Below are positions 33,226-42,701 of a DNA stretch of 47,161 nucleotides, one piece after another. The position numbers and the translations under genes were made by a program. Below the pieces are notes generated by a model. The model was not told the origin of the DNA and did not search any database. It saw only the letters and a program-made list of their open reading frames with translations. Origin of the DNA: Candidatus Sericytochromatia bacterium (GTDB taxonomy: Bacteria > Cyanobacteriota > Sericytochromatia > S15B-MN24 > JAQBPE01); contig JAYKJB010000056.1 in NCBI GenBank assembly GCA_035285325.1, positions 1 through 47,161 of the forward strand, read 5' to 3'. Numbering within the stretch: the stretch's first letter is position 1; every line of letters starts with the position of its first letter.

Positions 33226-35682
33226 TCAGACGCCGGCCTGGGCTTCCTCCTTGGTCGCTTCCGGTTCGGACTGCTGCCCGAAGACCACCTTTTCACCCTC
33301 TCGACGGGCTTGAATCAAGCCTTTCTTCAGGCTACCGGCCAGAATTTCTTCCGCCAGCGGGTCCTCGATCAGACGTTGGATGGCCCTACGCAGAGGACGC
33401 GCCCCGTAAGAGGGGTTGTAGCCCTCGTTGGCGAGCAATTCGTGAACCTCGCGGGTCAGTTCGAGGTCGTATTCCTGCTCCTTGAGACGGTTGCGCACCT
33501 CAGCGAGCATGACATCCACGATCTGACTGATCTCTTCCTTGGAAAGCGGATGGAAGACGATGATTTCGTCGATGCGGTTGATGAACTCGGGCCGGAAGTT
33601 GTTTTTCAACTCTTCCATCACGACGTCTTTCATCTTCCGGTAACGATTGTCTTCGCCCCCCGTCTGGAAGCCCAGGCTCTGGCCCTTTTCGATGGCGCGT
33701 GCGCCGATGTTGGAGGTCAGAATCACGATGGTGTTCTTGAAGTCCACCACCCGACCCTTGGCATCCGTCAGGCGACCGTCTTCCAGAATCTGGAGCATGA
33801 TGTTGAAGGCATCCGGGTGGGCCTTTTCGATTTCGTCGAACAGAACCACGCTGTAAGGTTTCCGCCTGACCGCTTCGGTGAGTTGACCACCTTCGTTGTA
33901 ACCGACGTAGCCAGGTGGGGAGCCGATCATCTTGGAGACAGCGTGCTTCTCCATGTACTCGGACATGTCGACGCGAATCAGCGATTCTTCCGAGCCGAAG
34001 AAGATCCCGGCCAGCGCCTTGGCCAGTTCGGTTTTGCCCACACCGGTGGGGCCACTGAAGATGAAGCTGCCAATGGGACGCTTCGGATTTTTCAGCCCGA
34101 CCCGAGCCCGTCGGATGGCCCGCGAGATGGAGTGAATCGCGTCGTCCTGGCCGATGACCCGCTTGTGCAGGTCAACTTCCATATGAACCAACGCTTCCGT
34201 CTCGCCCTGGGTCATCTTCTTGACCGGGATGCCCGTCCAGGATGCCACGATGTGGGCGATCTCTTCCTCGTCCACCATCGGGGTGGCCGTTTGGCCTCGC
34301 TCGGAGCGCCACTCGGCCGCAATCTCTCGGATGCGGTCTCGCACGCCCTGCTCCTGATCCCGCAGTTGCGAGGCTTTCTCGAAGTCCTGGGCGCGAATGG
34401 CCGCCTCTTTTTCCTTGGTGTAGCCGCGCAGCTCCTTTTCGAGTTCCTTGGCCGCGGGAGGAAGCGAACTCGAGCGCAGGCGCACGCGGCTGGCCGCTTC
34501 GTCCATCAGGTCGATGGCCTTGTCCGGCAAGAAGCGGTCCGAGATGTACCGGTCGGCCAGCTTGGCGGCCGCCACCAGCGCCTCGTCGGTGATCTGGAGG
34601 CGGTGGTGCGTTTCGTAGCGTTCCCGCAGGCCTTTGAGAATCTCGATGGTCTCATCAACGGAAGGCTCGTTCACGTTGACCGGCTGAAAGCGACGCTCCA
34701 GCGCGGCATCCCGTTCGATGTGCTTGCGGTACTCGTCCAGTGTCGTCGCGCCAATGCACTGCAACTCGCCGCGCGCCAGGGCCGGTTTCAGGATGTTGGC
34801 CGCGTCAACGGCCCCCTCGGCAGCGCCGGCGCCAATCAGGGTATGCAGCTCGTCGATCACCAGGATGATGTTTCCGGCGTTGCGAATCTCTTCCATGATC
34901 TTTTTGAGGCGTTCTTCAAACTCGCCGCGGTATTTGGTGCCCGCCACCAGGGAGCCGATATCGAGCGTGACCACCCGCTTGTCGGCCAGAATGTCGGGCA
35001 CTTCGCCGGCCGTGATTTTCAGGGCGAGACCCTCGGCGATGGCGGTCTTACCGACCCCTGGTTCCCCAATCAGGACAGGGTTGTTCTTGGTGCGGCGTCC
35101 CAGAATCTGGATCACGCGCTCGATTTCCTTCTCGCGCCCTACCACGGGGTCCAGTCGGTGTTCCTCGGCCATTTGCGTCAGGTTGGACCCGAACTCGTCC
35201 AAGGTGGGCGTCTTGCTGCGATGCTGCCCGCTGGTGGTGGTCGTGGCGTTTTCGCCCAGCATGCGAATCACGTTGGACCGCACGCGCGACAGGTCGACCC
35301 CCAAGTTCTCGAGCACCCGCACCGCCACCCCCTCGCCTTCGCGAATCAGGCCGAGCAGCAGGTGTTCCGTGCCAATGTAGTTGTGACCCAGCTGGCGCGC
35401 TTCATCCCACGCCAGCTCTAGAACCCGCTTGGCACGGGGCGTAAAGGGGATCTCGACCGCCACGAAGCCAGATCCGCGGCCGATGATCTTTTCCACTTCA
35501 ATGCGGGCGTCTTTCAAACTGACCCCCAGGCTTTTCAGGGTTTTGGCAGCGACACCGGTGCCCTCCCCGATCAGTCCAAGCAGGATCTGTTCGGTGCCCA
35601 CGAAGTTGTGGCCAAGTCGCCGCGCCTCTTCCTGCGCCAGCATGATGACCTTGATGGCCTTTTCGGTGAACCGTTCGAACAT
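33226..35682 (-). CDS. clpC: ATP-dependent Clp protease ATPase subunit ClpC
   Basis: The product has 818 residues and closely follows cyanobacterial ClpC. Two N-terminal repeats lie at about 1-145 ([20 protein letters not shown]), AAA-1 with Walker [10 protein letters not shown] near 208, a UVR-type coiled middle domain at about 415-470, and AAA-2 with GPTGVGKTE near 548. SLGFQ in the second module could be the ClpP-docking loop. It unfolds substrates for degradation by ClpP. Downstream of HspR by 197 bases; a possible promoter (TTGTGA-N17-TAAGGT on the minus strand) lies just after the hspR stop. ClpC is the strongest taxonomic hint in the window. Confidence 0.97.
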   Translation of the reverse strand: MFERFTEKAIKVIMLAQEEARRLGHNFVGTEQILLGLIGEGTGVAAKTLKSLGVSLKDARIEVEKIIGRGSGFVAVEIPFTPRAKRVLELAWDEARQLGHNYIGTEHLLLGLIREGEGVAVRVLENLGVDLSRVRSNVIRMLGENATTTTSGQHRSKTPTLDEFGSNLTQMAEEHRLDPVVGREKEIERVIQILGRRTKNNPVLIGEPGVGKTAIAEGLALKITAGEVPDILADKRVVTLDIGSLVAGTKYRGEFEERLKKIMEEIRNAGNIILVIDELHTLIGAGAAEGAVDAANILKPALARGELQCIGATTLDEYRKHIERDAALERRFQPVNVNEPSVDETIEILKGLRERYETHHRLQITDEALVAAAKLADRYISDRFLPDKAIDLMDEAASRVRLRSSSLPPAAKELEKELRGYTKEKEAAIRAQDFEKASQLRDQEQGVRDRIREIAAEWRSERGQTATPMVDEEEIAHIVASWTGIPVKKMTQGETEALVHMEVDLHKRVIGQDDAIHSISRAIRRARVGLKNPKRPIGSFIFSGPTGVGKTELAKALAGIFFGSEESLIRVDMSEYMEKHAVSKMIGSPPGYVGYNEGGQLTEAVRRKPYSVVLFDEIEKAHPDAFNIMLQILEDGRLTDAKGRVVDFKNTIVILTSNIGARAIEKGQSLGFQTGGEDNRYRKMKDVVMEELKNNFRPEFINRIDEIIVFHPLSKEEISQIVDVMLAEVRNRLKEQEYDLELTREVHELLANEGYNPSYGARPLRRAIQRLIEDPLAEEILAGSLKKGLIQARREGEKVVFGQQSEPEATKEEAQAGV

Positions 35683-35879
35683 GATGACACCCCCTTTTCC
35701 AGGGCCGGACCTGCTTCAAATGAGGCTCGCTGCGTGACCCGCCGTGGCTCCGAACCGTGCGTGGATTCCGCTTGGTGCTCACCACCCGAAAGGCGGACCG
35801 TCAGGCACGTCGCGGAAGCCGGGGCAGGGCCACGAATGGCGCCCACCTTACCATGGCATTTACCCACTCACAAGGGATT

Positions 35880-36278
35880 TCAGCGCGCATCGTCGTCGGT
35901 TGCCGATTCCTTGATTTTTTCCTTGATGACCCGAATGTCTTTTTCCCGGGCCGTCTTCATGACGGCCAGCTCGTTCAAGCGCGCTTCGATCAGCTGCAAT
36001 TCCCGTTCTTTGAAGTGCTTCAAGCTTTCCAGCTCGTTTTGCAGGCGGATGATTTTCTCCACGCCGGCCAGGTTGATCCCCAACTCCTGGGTGAGCTGCT
36101 GGATATACTGCAGGCGCTCGATGTCGCTCTGAGAATACAGGCGGTTCTTGCCCTGTCGCTTGGGGGCAACCAGGCCTCGCCGTTCATACAGGCGCAGCGT
36201 CTGGGGGTGCATGTTCACCAGGTCGGCCGCAACGCTGATGATGTAGAGCGGGCGGTCGTTGGGATGCATCTCGGGCAT
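35880..36278 (-). CDS. hspR: MerR-family regulator, HspR-like heat-shock repressor
   Basis: The product has 132 residues. The winged-helix region matches Hsp[21 protein letters not shown], then [21 protein letters not shown], followed by [18 protein letters not shown] long charged coiled-coil tail carries the dimerisation helix. HspR proteins repress chaperone and clp genes through HAIR sites. Here the gene directly precedes clpC on the same strand. A HAIR-like inverted repeat overlaps its own promoter, which predicts negative autoregulation and control of clpC. Start is ATG at 36278; in the alternative, the ATG four codons on would be used. Assignment as HspR rather than a generic MerR is fair but not certain. 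Confidence 0.8.
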   Translation of the reverse strand: MPEMHPNDRPLYIISVAADLVNMHPQTLRLYERRGLVAPKRQGKNRLYSQSDIERLQYIQQLTQELGINLAGVEKIIRLQNELESLKHFKERELQLIEARLNELAVMKTAREKDIRVIKEKIKESATDDDAR

Positions 36279-36335
36279 GGGCGCTGGCTCCCTTCGTCCC
36301 GTCAGGCGCGTGACGGTTCAGTGATTGTGAGGCGA

Positions 36336-36361
36336 CTTGATAGCTCAGGTATCATACCTGA
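36336..36361. promoter_or_regulatory. HAIR-like operator and nested palindrome upstream of hspR
   Basis: CTTGATA-N7-TATCATA (36336-36356) has the arm spacing of HspR-binding HAIR elements (CTTGAGT-N7-ACTCAAG), with differing arms. Nested within it is a perfect palindrome TCAGGTAT-C-ATACCTGA (36345-36361). It overlaps the -10 of the predicted hspR promoter. Confidence 0.6.
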
Positions 36362-36379
36362 TGAGGCCAGGCTTGTATC
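36351..36379 (-). promoter_or_regulatory. Predicted hspR-clpC promoter
   Basis: -10 TATGAT (36356-36351) with a weak -35 GATACA (36379-36374) at 17 bases on the minus strand. The -10 sits inside the HAIR-like palindrome, so a bound repressor would block polymerase. Confidence 0.5.
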
Positions 36380-36657
36380 GAGCAGGGCGGGATGAGGCCT
36401 TTTTGACGGCATCCTGGCGGCGTGACACGCCGCGTGGTAGGATCGGGCGGCCCTTCGATCGTGCCATTGCCGTCCGTTCGCGCGTGTCGGTGAGAGGCGT
36501 CGTGGGACCCCGGCTCGCGAGCTCGAGGATGAGCCTGCCACGAGGCAGCGCGGTGTCGCTGGACGCCACGGGTTTGGTCTGTTGTTTGGCCTGACGGAAT
36601 GGCCTGGTCGCCGGCAGCGGCAATCAGCCCCGAACGAGAGAGGTTGGTACCGGTTCT
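36380..36657. other. Intergenic region between hspR operator and gltA
   Basis: About 280 bases. Short reading frames exist on both strands but none has a ribosome site or protein-like composition. No convincing gltA promoter or RNA was recognised; a GAGAGG stands 14 bases before the gltA ATG. Confidence 0.6.
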
Positions 36658-37785
36658 ATGAGCGCAAACGTTGTGATCAACAAGGGCCTTGAAGACGTGG
36701 TCGTGAGCACTTCGTCGATCTGCTCGATCATCGATGACATGCTGACCTACCGGGGTTACAGCATCGACGAACTGACCGAGCAAGCGGAATGCTTCGAGGA
36801 GATCGTCTGGTTGCTGTGGCACGGCGAATTGCCGTCGCAGGCGCAACTCGACGGTTTGAAGGCGTCTATCGCGGCCGGGGCTGCCTTGCCGCAACCCGTG
36901 ATGGATTTGCTGCGTGGGTTCCCCAAGGATGCCAATCCGATGGACGTGCTCCGCACGGCCGTGTCGGCCCTGGGGCTGTACGACCCTCAAGCCGATGACA
37001 ACGGCCCCGAGGCCAACCTGGCCAAGGCCACCCGCTTGCAGGGGCAGATTCCAACGATTGTGGCTGCTTTCGAGCGCTTGCGTCGCGGCGAGGCTCCGAT
37101 TGCCCCCAAGCAGGGTGTCACGCTCGCGCACAATTTCCTCTACATGATGACTGGCCAGGACCCGGACGCGGTTTCGGTCAAGGCGATGGAGCGGGCCCTG
37201 ATCCTGCACGCCGACCACGAATTCAATGCGTCGACCTTCTGCGCGCGGCAAACGGCCTCGACCTTGTCCGACATGCACTCCTGCGTCACTTCGGCCATCG
37301 GCACCCTGAAGGGGCCGCTTCATGGCGGTGCCAACACGGCCGTCATGAAGATGCTGGCTGAAATCGGCACGGCCGAGAATGCCGAAGCCTGGATCATGGA
37401 CGCGCTGGAGAAGAAGAAGAAGATCATGGGATTCGGGCATCGCGTCTACGAGAATGGCGATCCCCGCGCCAAGCACCTGCGTCGCATGTCCGAGGAACTG
37501 GGCCGCATCAAGGGCGACATGAAGTGGTACGAGATGTCGATCAAGGTGGACGAGGTCGTCAAGCGCGAGAAGGGCTTGTTGACCAACGTCGACTTTTACT
37601 CGGCCTCGACCTACCACTACATGGGGATCCCGGGCGACCAGTTCACCCCCATCTTTGCCGTCAGCCGCTTGTCCGGTTGGGCGGCTCACGTGATGGAGCA
37701 GCTGGCCAATAACCGCCTGATTCGCCCGCGGGCTGAATACATCGGCCCTGGTGCGCGCCATTACGCGCCGGTTGCTGCCCGCTGA
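36658..37785 (+). CDS. gltA: Citrate synthase (short, archaeal/Gram-positive type)
   Basis: The product has 375 residues. The three catalytic residues lie in recognisable motifs: His in LHADHEFNAS, His in FGHRVY, and Asp in TNVDFYSA. GPLHGGAN and the C-terminal RPRAEYIGP Arg motif are also present. It condenses acetyl-CoA with oxaloacetate; 2-methylcitrate synthase activity cannot be excluded on sequence, but no prp genes are near. Acetyl-CoA would come from the pyruvate dehydrogenase encoded earlier in the window. A strong terminator follows 21 bases after the stop. Confidence 0.93.
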   Translation: MSANVVINKGLEDVVVSTSSICSIIDDMLTYRGYSIDELTEQAECFEEIVWLLWHGELPSQAQLDGLKASIAAGAALPQPVMDLLRGFPKDANPMDVLRTAVSALGLYDPQADDNGPEANLAKATRLQGQIPTIVAAFERLRRGEAPIAPKQGVTLAHNFLYMMTGQDPDAVSVKAMERALILHADHEFNASTFCARQTASTLSDMHSCVTSAIGTLKGPLHGGANTAVMKMLAEIGTAENAEAWIMDALEKKKKIMGFGHRVYENGDPRAKHLRRMSEELGRIKGDMKWYEMSIKVDEVVKREKGLLTNVDFYSASTYHYMGIPGDQFTPIFAVSRLSGWAAHVMEQLANNRLIRPRAEYIGPGARHYAPVAAR

Positions 37786-37806
37786 GAGCGGCGCGCCACC
37801 TGTCGA

Positions 37807-37843
37807 CGGCATCGGCCTCTCCGGAGGTCGGTGCCGTTTTTTT
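37807..37843 (+). terminator. Rho-independent terminator of gltA
   Basis: A 13-bp stem (37807-37819 with 37824-37836, two G-U pairs) has a TCCG loop and is followed by seven T residues. Confidence 0.93.
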
Positions 37844-37976
37844 CCGGGCGATACCTGTCGCCCCCCTCCCCAACTCCTATTACTTGGGAGGATTTTGCAA
37901 TCTTAAACCAAGCTTTACCGATTGTTGCCCGCCCCTCCCGATAACATGGCATCAGTTCCCTCGTTTGCGAGGTCCC

Positions 37977-39140
37977 ATGCGTCGGCTCATCCGACAAGTT
38001 CAATCCCTGGTGGCGGCGGCCGCGCTCGCGGCGTCCCTGCCGGGCTGCGGCCGGGAATCGGCCTGGTCCGCGCCGCCCCCTGCTTCCAGCACGGTGGACC
38101 TGATTCGTCGAGGCCCCGGTGGCACGACGCGCTTCATGGCGCGCAATGTGCTTTACCGCATGGATCGAAACGTGGCCATGTTCCTGTCCGAAATGAACGC
38201 GGACATCCTGGCGCGCGACCCCTCCATGCCCTTCGTACCGGCCAACAAGAGCGAGTTCAAGCTGCTGATTCACAAGGCCTCGGTCGACAAGGGGGCTGCT
38301 GACCTCGAGGCGGTGATGAACACTTACGTGTTCAATGATGCCGATTCGCCGATCAAGGACCTGCGCATTCGCTTCAATGGCGATCGCCTGGTCATGTCGG
38401 GGCGCATGAAAAAGGGTGTCTGGGTCTCCTTCGAAATGGAAGGGGTGCTGGAACCTACCCCGGATGGCAAGATTCGCTTGGTTCCCAAGGTGATCAAGTC
38501 GATGGGCCTGCGGGTTGACGGCCTGATCGGCCTGTTCGGGATCGAACTGGCCAAGCTGATGAAGGCGCGCGAGGAGAAGGGGCTGGCAGTGGCCGGCAAC
38601 GACATCATCATGGACCCTGCCAGGTTGTATCCCCCGCCCCAGATGATCTGCAAGGTCAGCGCGATCGGCATCCGCAACAACGCGCTTCACATTGAGATGG
38701 ATGATGGCAAGGCACGCCCGTGGCCGGAGGACCTCCCGGCGCCCCAAGCGCGCGCCACATTGCTGATGTGGGGCGGTGATGTCTTGATCAATTCGGTTCT
38801 GAACCTCAATGCCAAGATGCAGGTGCTCGACGCCACGCCACAAACCCCCATGGTCTTTGCGCTCGACCGTTACCGCGAACAACTGGAGGCGGGTTATGTG
38901 ACGCCGACCCGTGCCGGCCACCTGATCGCCTATGTGCCGGACGTGCTCGACTACAACGGGGACATGGGGCGTCACGCGCCGTCCGCCTTCCCGGTTCCCG
39001 GCATCAAGGAAGGGCCCTCCGACCTGCGCCCCGGCAGTGGCGGCGTGTGGCAAGGGGGCAGCACGCGCGTGGACACGTCTGAAGAAGAAGCCGCCGCGCA
39101 AGGACTGCCGCTCGGACGGCTGGAACCCAGCAGGCGCTGA
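37977..39140 (+). CDS. Predicted lipoprotein of unknown function
   Basis: The product has 387 residues. The signal peptide ends ALAASLPGC, giving a lipidated Cys. The mature part, about 60-330, is a beta-rich domain with the recurring style of lipid-binding or surface proteins (LRIRFNGDRLVMSGRM, GVWVSFEMEGVLEP, LFGIELAKLMK), then MVFALDRYREQLEAGYVTP, a motif I have the impression of seeing in other uncharacterised bacterial proteins. The C-terminus is low-complexity and Gly/Ser-rich. No catalytic residues identified. The ATG at 37977 has GAGG 5 bases upstream; a TTG/GTG frame reaches 37884. It converges with the polysaccharide operon. Confidence 0.7.
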   Translation: MRRLIRQVQSLVAAAALAASLPGCGRESAWSAPPPASSTVDLIRRGPGGTTRFMARNVLYRMDRNVAMFLSEMNADILARDPSMPFVPANKSEFKLLIHKASVDKGAADLEAVMNTYVFNDADSPIKDLRIRFNGDRLVMSGRMKKGVWVSFEMEGVLEPTPDGKIRLVPKVIKSMGLRVDGLIGLFGIELAKLMKAREEKGLAVAGNDIIMDPARLYPPPQMICKVSAIGIRNNALHIEMDDGKARPWPEDLPAPQARATLLMWGGDVLINSVLNLNAKMQVLDATPQTPMVFALDRYREQLEAGYVTPTRAGHLIAYVPDVLDYNGDMGRHAPSAFPVPGIKEGPSDLRPGSGGVWQGGSTRVDTSEEEAAAQGLPLGRLEPSRR

Positions 39141-39194
39141 GGTCGGCCGAGAGATTGGCGTCTATCTCCAGTGGCGGGGCGCGGCCAAATCTCC

Positions 39195-39226
39195 AAAAAA
39201 AAAGGGGAAGGCATGCAGCCACCCCT
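39195..39226 (-). terminator. Rho-independent terminator of the polysaccharide operon
   Basis: On the minus strand AGGGG-T-GGC / GCC-TT-CCCCT with a TGCAT loop is followed by nine T residues (39203-39195). It lies 16 bases beyond the flippase stop. The plus strand has no U-run for the converging lipoprotein gene. Confidence 0.88.
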
Positions 39227-39241
39227 CTCAATGACCCCAGT

Positions 39242-40771
39242 CTAGCGGATGGAAGCCACAGGGGACGTGATCGCGGTCACTTCCGGCGTGCGATGTCGCC
39301 TGGTCCACTGATGCCGGATCCAGCGGCGAAGCGTGTCTTGCTCCTGGGACGTCACGACCCCCCCCTTCCAGCACGCCAGCGCGTAGATCACGGTGCCGAG
39401 GGGGGCGCCAATGGCGAGTGCCAGGGCCGGTGGCAGGTGGCTTGCCAGCGCCCAGAGGGGGACGAAGGTGACGGTGGCCGCCCGTGTGATCCGCGCCAGA
39501 CTGGACCAGTCCGGACGGATGCCACCGCAGGCGCGGGCCGCCAGCCCCACTCCCGCGGCGACGCTGAGGCTCTGGGCAATCGCCGTGACCCAGGCTGCTC
39601 CCTGGGCCCCGTGAGCGGGAATGATCTGGATGGCCAGCAAGAGATAGAGCAGCGCCGTCGCCAGCCCCATGCGGAGCACCGCGCGTTGTTGCTCCAGCGC
39701 GTACAGCACGCTGCTGGCTGGAAATCCCAGGGCCATGGCGATCGCCCCGGCCCACAGCAGAATGGAGAAGGGGGCCACCATCCCTCCGTAGGCCTCGCCG
39801 TAGATCCAAGGGAGCAGGGGCGGTCCGAGAACCGTGCCGAGGGTGGCCAACCAAACGGCCGTGGCCCCCATCCATCGCCCTGCGACGCGATACAGGCTGC
39901 CCACTCGGGCCGTGTCTCCGGCTCCCACGGCCCGCGACATGGCGGGCACCAGGACGCCGATCAGGCTGCCCGGGATGGTCCGCATGGCCAGCTGAGCCAG
40001 TCCGAAGGCCAGCGTGTAGTAGGCCACCTCGGAGGGCGCGCCGCTTTGGCCCAGAAACAAGACGCCTGAGCGTTGCCAGATCAGGGCATCCAACAAGACC
40101 ATCAAAGCCAGTGGTGCGGCGAATTTTCTGAGCTCGCGCTGGCGCGCGCCGGGCAGGGGCTGATGCCACCAGCCGGCGCGCCAGCGTGTCAGGCCCCGCC
40201 AGAGAACGGCGCAGCCCATCCCCCAGGCAATCGTCTGGGCCAGCAAGACGCCGACCAGGCCCCCATCCCAGGCCATGGCCAGGCCGGTCGCGAGGACCAG
40301 GCTGGCCGCCCACAGCGCACTGGCCAGGGCGCACTGCCCGTAGCGTTGCAGCGCCTGACACGCTCCCAGCAGCCAGGTGAACAAGCTGCTGGTGGCAATC
40401 AGAGGGAGGGCGGCGGAGAGGGCCGAATCCAGTCCGTGTTGACCGTAGGTGCTCACCATCGACGGCCCCAGGGCCAGCCACAGCAGGCTGACCCAGAACA
40501 GATTGCGTCCCCACGTTCGCAGGCCGCGAGTCAGGTAGCCAGCTGCCAGTTCGGGGGCGGCTGCCCCTTGGGCTTCCGAGACGTACTTGACGGTGGTGGT
40601 GATGCCTCCCAGGTGGACGAGCACACCCGCCATGGCGATCAGCCACCCCAGCAAGCCGTAAGCGCCCATTCCATCGGGCGAAAACCAGCGGGCCAGCGCG
40701 ACCGTCAGGCCCAGCTGAGCACCGGCTTGAATCGCCATGCTGAGCGCGTGGTGACGGGTTTGCTGCGCCAT
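39242..40771 (-). CDS. Polysaccharide/oligosaccharide flippase (MATE/Wzx superfamily)
   Basis: The product has about 509 residues and twelve to fourteen hydrophobic helices in the Wzx/MurJ pattern, beginning HHALSMAIQAGAQLGLTVALA. It should move a lipid-linked saccharide across the inner membrane. It is the last gene of the operon ugd - radical SAM - GT4 - acyltransferase - flippase. The ATG at 40771 follows a GTG at 40777; neither has a strong ribosome site. A MurJ role is less likely in this exopolysaccharide setting. The large reading frame that overlaps it in another frame (39228-41126) is an artefact of codon composition. Confidence 0.85.
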   Translation of the reverse strand: MAQQTRHHALSMAIQAGAQLGLTVALARWFSPDGMGAYGLLGWLIAMAGVLVHLGGITTTVKYVSEAQGAAAPELAAGYLTRGLRTWGRNLFWVSLLWLALGPSMVSTYGQHGLDSALSAALPLIATSSLFTWLLGACQALQRYGQCALASALWAASLVLATGLAMAWDGGLVGVLLAQTIAWGMGCAVLWRGLTRWRAGWWHQPLPGARQRELRKFAAPLALMVLLDALIWQRSGVLFLGQSGAPSEVAYYTLAFGLAQLAMRTIPGSLIGVLVPAMSRAVGAGDTARVGSLYRVAGRWMGATAVWLATLGTVLGPPLLPWIYGEAYGGMVAPFSILLWAGAIAMALGFPASSVLYALEQQRAVLRMGLATALLYLLLAIQIIPAHGAQGAAWVTAIAQSLSVAAGVGLAARACGGIRPDWSSLARITRAATVTFVPLWALASHLPPALALAIGAPLGTVIYALACWKGGVVTSQEQDTLRRWIRHQWTRRHRTPEVTAITSPVASIR

Positions 40772-40789
40772 CGACACCAGGGCCTGCCT

Positions 40790-41404
40790 TCAATCGACCT
40801 CGCCTGGCGGCGAGACCTCCAGCAGGGGACGCAGCAGGCGGGCGGGCACGCCTCCGATGAGACTGCCGGGTGGGTAGGAGCGAGTCACGACGGCACCGGC
40901 GGCGACCACGCTGCCTTCGCCCAGTGAGACCCCCTTGACGATCGTCACGCCGCTTCCGAGCCAGACGTTGCGTCCGATGTGGACGGCCGCCAGGCGGTAA
41001 CCCTGGGCTCGGTAAGGAGTGCCTTCGGGCGAGAAGGCGTGGTCGTGGTCCCGGATGGACACGCCCTCGGCAATCAGGCAGTCGTCCCCGATCTCGACGC
41101 CATGCAAGGCACTGATCGTGCACCACGGGCCGATATGCACGTTCTGTCCGACCTGAATGCGGCTGCCGGGGTCGGCTTTGAACTCGCAGCCACGTCGTAG
41201 CACGCTGCCGGCACCGAAGCTCACCTCGGTGTTGGGCGCCAGGCGCCAGAGAACGCCGGCTTCGACCTTGACACTGTCGGGCAGGCGCAGGCCGGGGTGT
41301 CGCCGCAGGAGCAGCGCCCGCTGGCTGCGCGAGCGCCAGTGGACCAATCGCTCATCCCAGCGCCCCAGGGTGCTGAGCAGGCGGATGGGGAGACTGGTTG
41401 TCAT
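40790..41404 (-). CDS. Hexapeptide-repeat acyltransferase (WbbJ/LacA type)
   Basis: The product has 204 residues. Residues about 60-190 are left-handed beta-helix with hexapeptide repeats of the form [LIV]-G-x4 (IQVGQNVHIGPWCTI, VEIGDDCLIAEGVSI, VHIGRNVWLGSGVTI). The loop IRDHDHAFSP has the typical catalytic-site His. O-acetyl- or acyl-CoA donors are usual; the acceptor is likely a sugar of the glycan made by this operon. ATG at 41404 is one base beyond the TGA of the GT4 gene, so coupling is very likely. Confidence 0.9.
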   Translation of the reverse strand: MTTSLPIRLLSTLGRWDERLVHWRSRSQRALLLRRHPGLRLPDSVKVEAGVLWRLAPNTEVSFGAGSVLRRGCEFKADPGSRIQVGQNVHIGPWCTISALHGVEIGDDCLIAEGVSIRDHDHAFSPEGTPYRAQGYRLAAVHIGRNVWLGSGVTIVKGVSLGEGSVVAAGAVVTRSYPPGSLIGGVPARLLRPLLEVSPPGEVD

Positions 41405-41405
41405 G

Positions 41406-42701
41406 TCAGGCCCCCCTGTGGCAGCCCGCGTCGCTGGCCTGGTGAGCCGCCACGGCAGTGCGGTAGTGGGACTCGGTTCGGGCTGCCAGCTGGGCCAGGG
41501 TGAATCGCTGCTGGACCTCCTGATGGGCCGCCTCCCCCAGACGGCGACGCCAAGCTTCGTTTTCCACCGTCGTGCGCAACGCGTTGGCCAGGGCCTCGGG
41601 GTGGCTCGCCGGAACCAGCAGGCCACTGCGACCGTGCTCGATGATTTCCAGGGCGCCGCCGGCACGGCACGCCACCACCGGCTTTCCGCAGGCCATGGCC
41701 TCCAGGTAGACCATTCCGAACGGCTCGAATGGCGAGGGAGCCACGAACACGTCACAGGCGCCGTACAGCGCAGGTAACTCCTGATAGGGGCGATGTCCGA
41801 GAAATCGGATGCGATCCGCGAGCCCGCTCTCGCGGCTCAGTCGCTGCAAGTGTCCCAGCACGCTGTCCCCTTGCCGGCTCAGGTCGGTGCTGTAGCCAGC
41901 CAGGTGAAGATGCAATTGCGGCAACTGAGGAGCCAGTCTGGCGAAGGCTTCCCACAGCGTCAAGACGCCCTTGCGACGCTCCAATCGTCCCACGTAAAGC
42001 AACAGGATAGCCTGCTCGTCGAGCCCGTGGGCGCGGCGATACGGGCCTCCTTCCGAGGGCTTGAAACGCTGGGTGTCGATTCCTAGCGGCAGCACCTCCA
42101 GCCGTCTGCTGGCCTCCAGACCGGGAAAATCACGAGATGCCTCGCGGGCCAGGGCCTGCGAGTTGGCCAGAACCCGCTCGGCCCGTCGGAGTACCTGGGC
42201 CTCCAGGCGCGTACACAGGCGATCGTCCAGGGTGAGGGGGACGGCGTTCAGGGCGCGAACCAGCCGGGTGTGGCTGTGCAGACGGGCGATCAGGGGACAA
42301 CGTCGGACGAGTGAGACCCCCAGGCCCCAAGCCTGATATTCCGGGACCTCGACCACGTCGAAAGGGTCTTGGCGATCGAGCGCTTGATAGCGCTTGCCCG
42401 CCGCCAATGCAAACGCAAGGCTGCGTGAACTGGTGCCGAGCCAGCGACGGCCGAACGGCAGCCTGAAAGCTTCGGTGCGACCCACCCCGAGCAGACGCAC
42501 CGTTCCCGCTTGCGGCCTGGGGGGGCTGGACGGTGGCTCCCCGTCTGCCAGCACGGTCACGCAGTGGCCCCGCGCCGCCAGGCCTTTGGCCAGGTTGTCG
42601 GTATAGGTGCCGATGCCACCGGTTTCGGGCAGACTGGGATGCTCGCGAGAGACCAGGCAGATGTTCAAGGCTCTCGAATGCAGAGGCTCTTCAGGCGCCA
42701 A
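41406..42701 (-). CDS. Family 4 glycosyltransferase (GT-B)
   Basis: The product has 431 residues. N-terminal Rossmann half with PETGGIGTYTDNLAKGLAARG, C-terminal half with LYVGRLERRKGVLTL, FLGHRPYQELPALY and the nucleotide-binding PSPFEPFGMVYLEAMACGKP with its EX7E pair. It transfers a nucleotide-activated sugar, probably UDP-linked since ugd is in the same operon. The start is unusual: TTG at 42701 is preceded by GAGGAG at 7 bases and overlaps the end of the radical SAM gene by 11 bases; a TTG at 42668 nearer the homology lacks a good ribosome site. Confidence 0.88.
   Translation of the reverse strand: MAPEEPLHSRALNICLVSREHPSLPETGGIGTYTDNLAKGLAARGHCVTVLADGEPPSSPPRPQAGTVRLLGVGRTEAFRLPFGRRWLGTSSRSLAFALAAGKRYQALDRQDPFDVVEVPEYQAWGLGVSLVRRCPLIARLHSHTRLVRALNAVPLTLDDRLCTRLEAQVLRRAERVLANSQALAREASRDFPGLEASRRLEVLPLGIDTQRFKPSEGGPYRRAHGLDEQAILLLYVGRLERRKGVLTLWEAFARLAPQLPQLHLHLAGYSTDLSRQGDSVLGHLQRLSRESGLADRIRFLGHRPYQELPALYGACDVFVAPSPFEPFGMVYLEAMACGKPVVACRAGGALEIIEHGRSGLLVPASHPEALANALRTTVENEAWRRRLGEAAHQEVQQRFTLAQLAARTESHYRTAVAAHQASDAGCHRGA

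Noticed and set aside
33310-35421. 703-residue open frame antisense to clpC
   Set aside because: It is a shadow of the clpC codon pattern in high-GC DNA. It has no family features, no ribosome site and covers a certain gene.
36337-36594. 85-residue frame upstream of gltA
   Set aside because: Arg/Ser-rich, starts inside the HAIR-like site, has no ribosome site and overlaps an opposite frame of equal length.
39228-41126. 632-residue frame on the same strand as the flippase
   Set aside because: Composed mainly of Arg, Gly, Pro and Ala with no domain, and conflicts with the flippase and acyltransferase, which match families.
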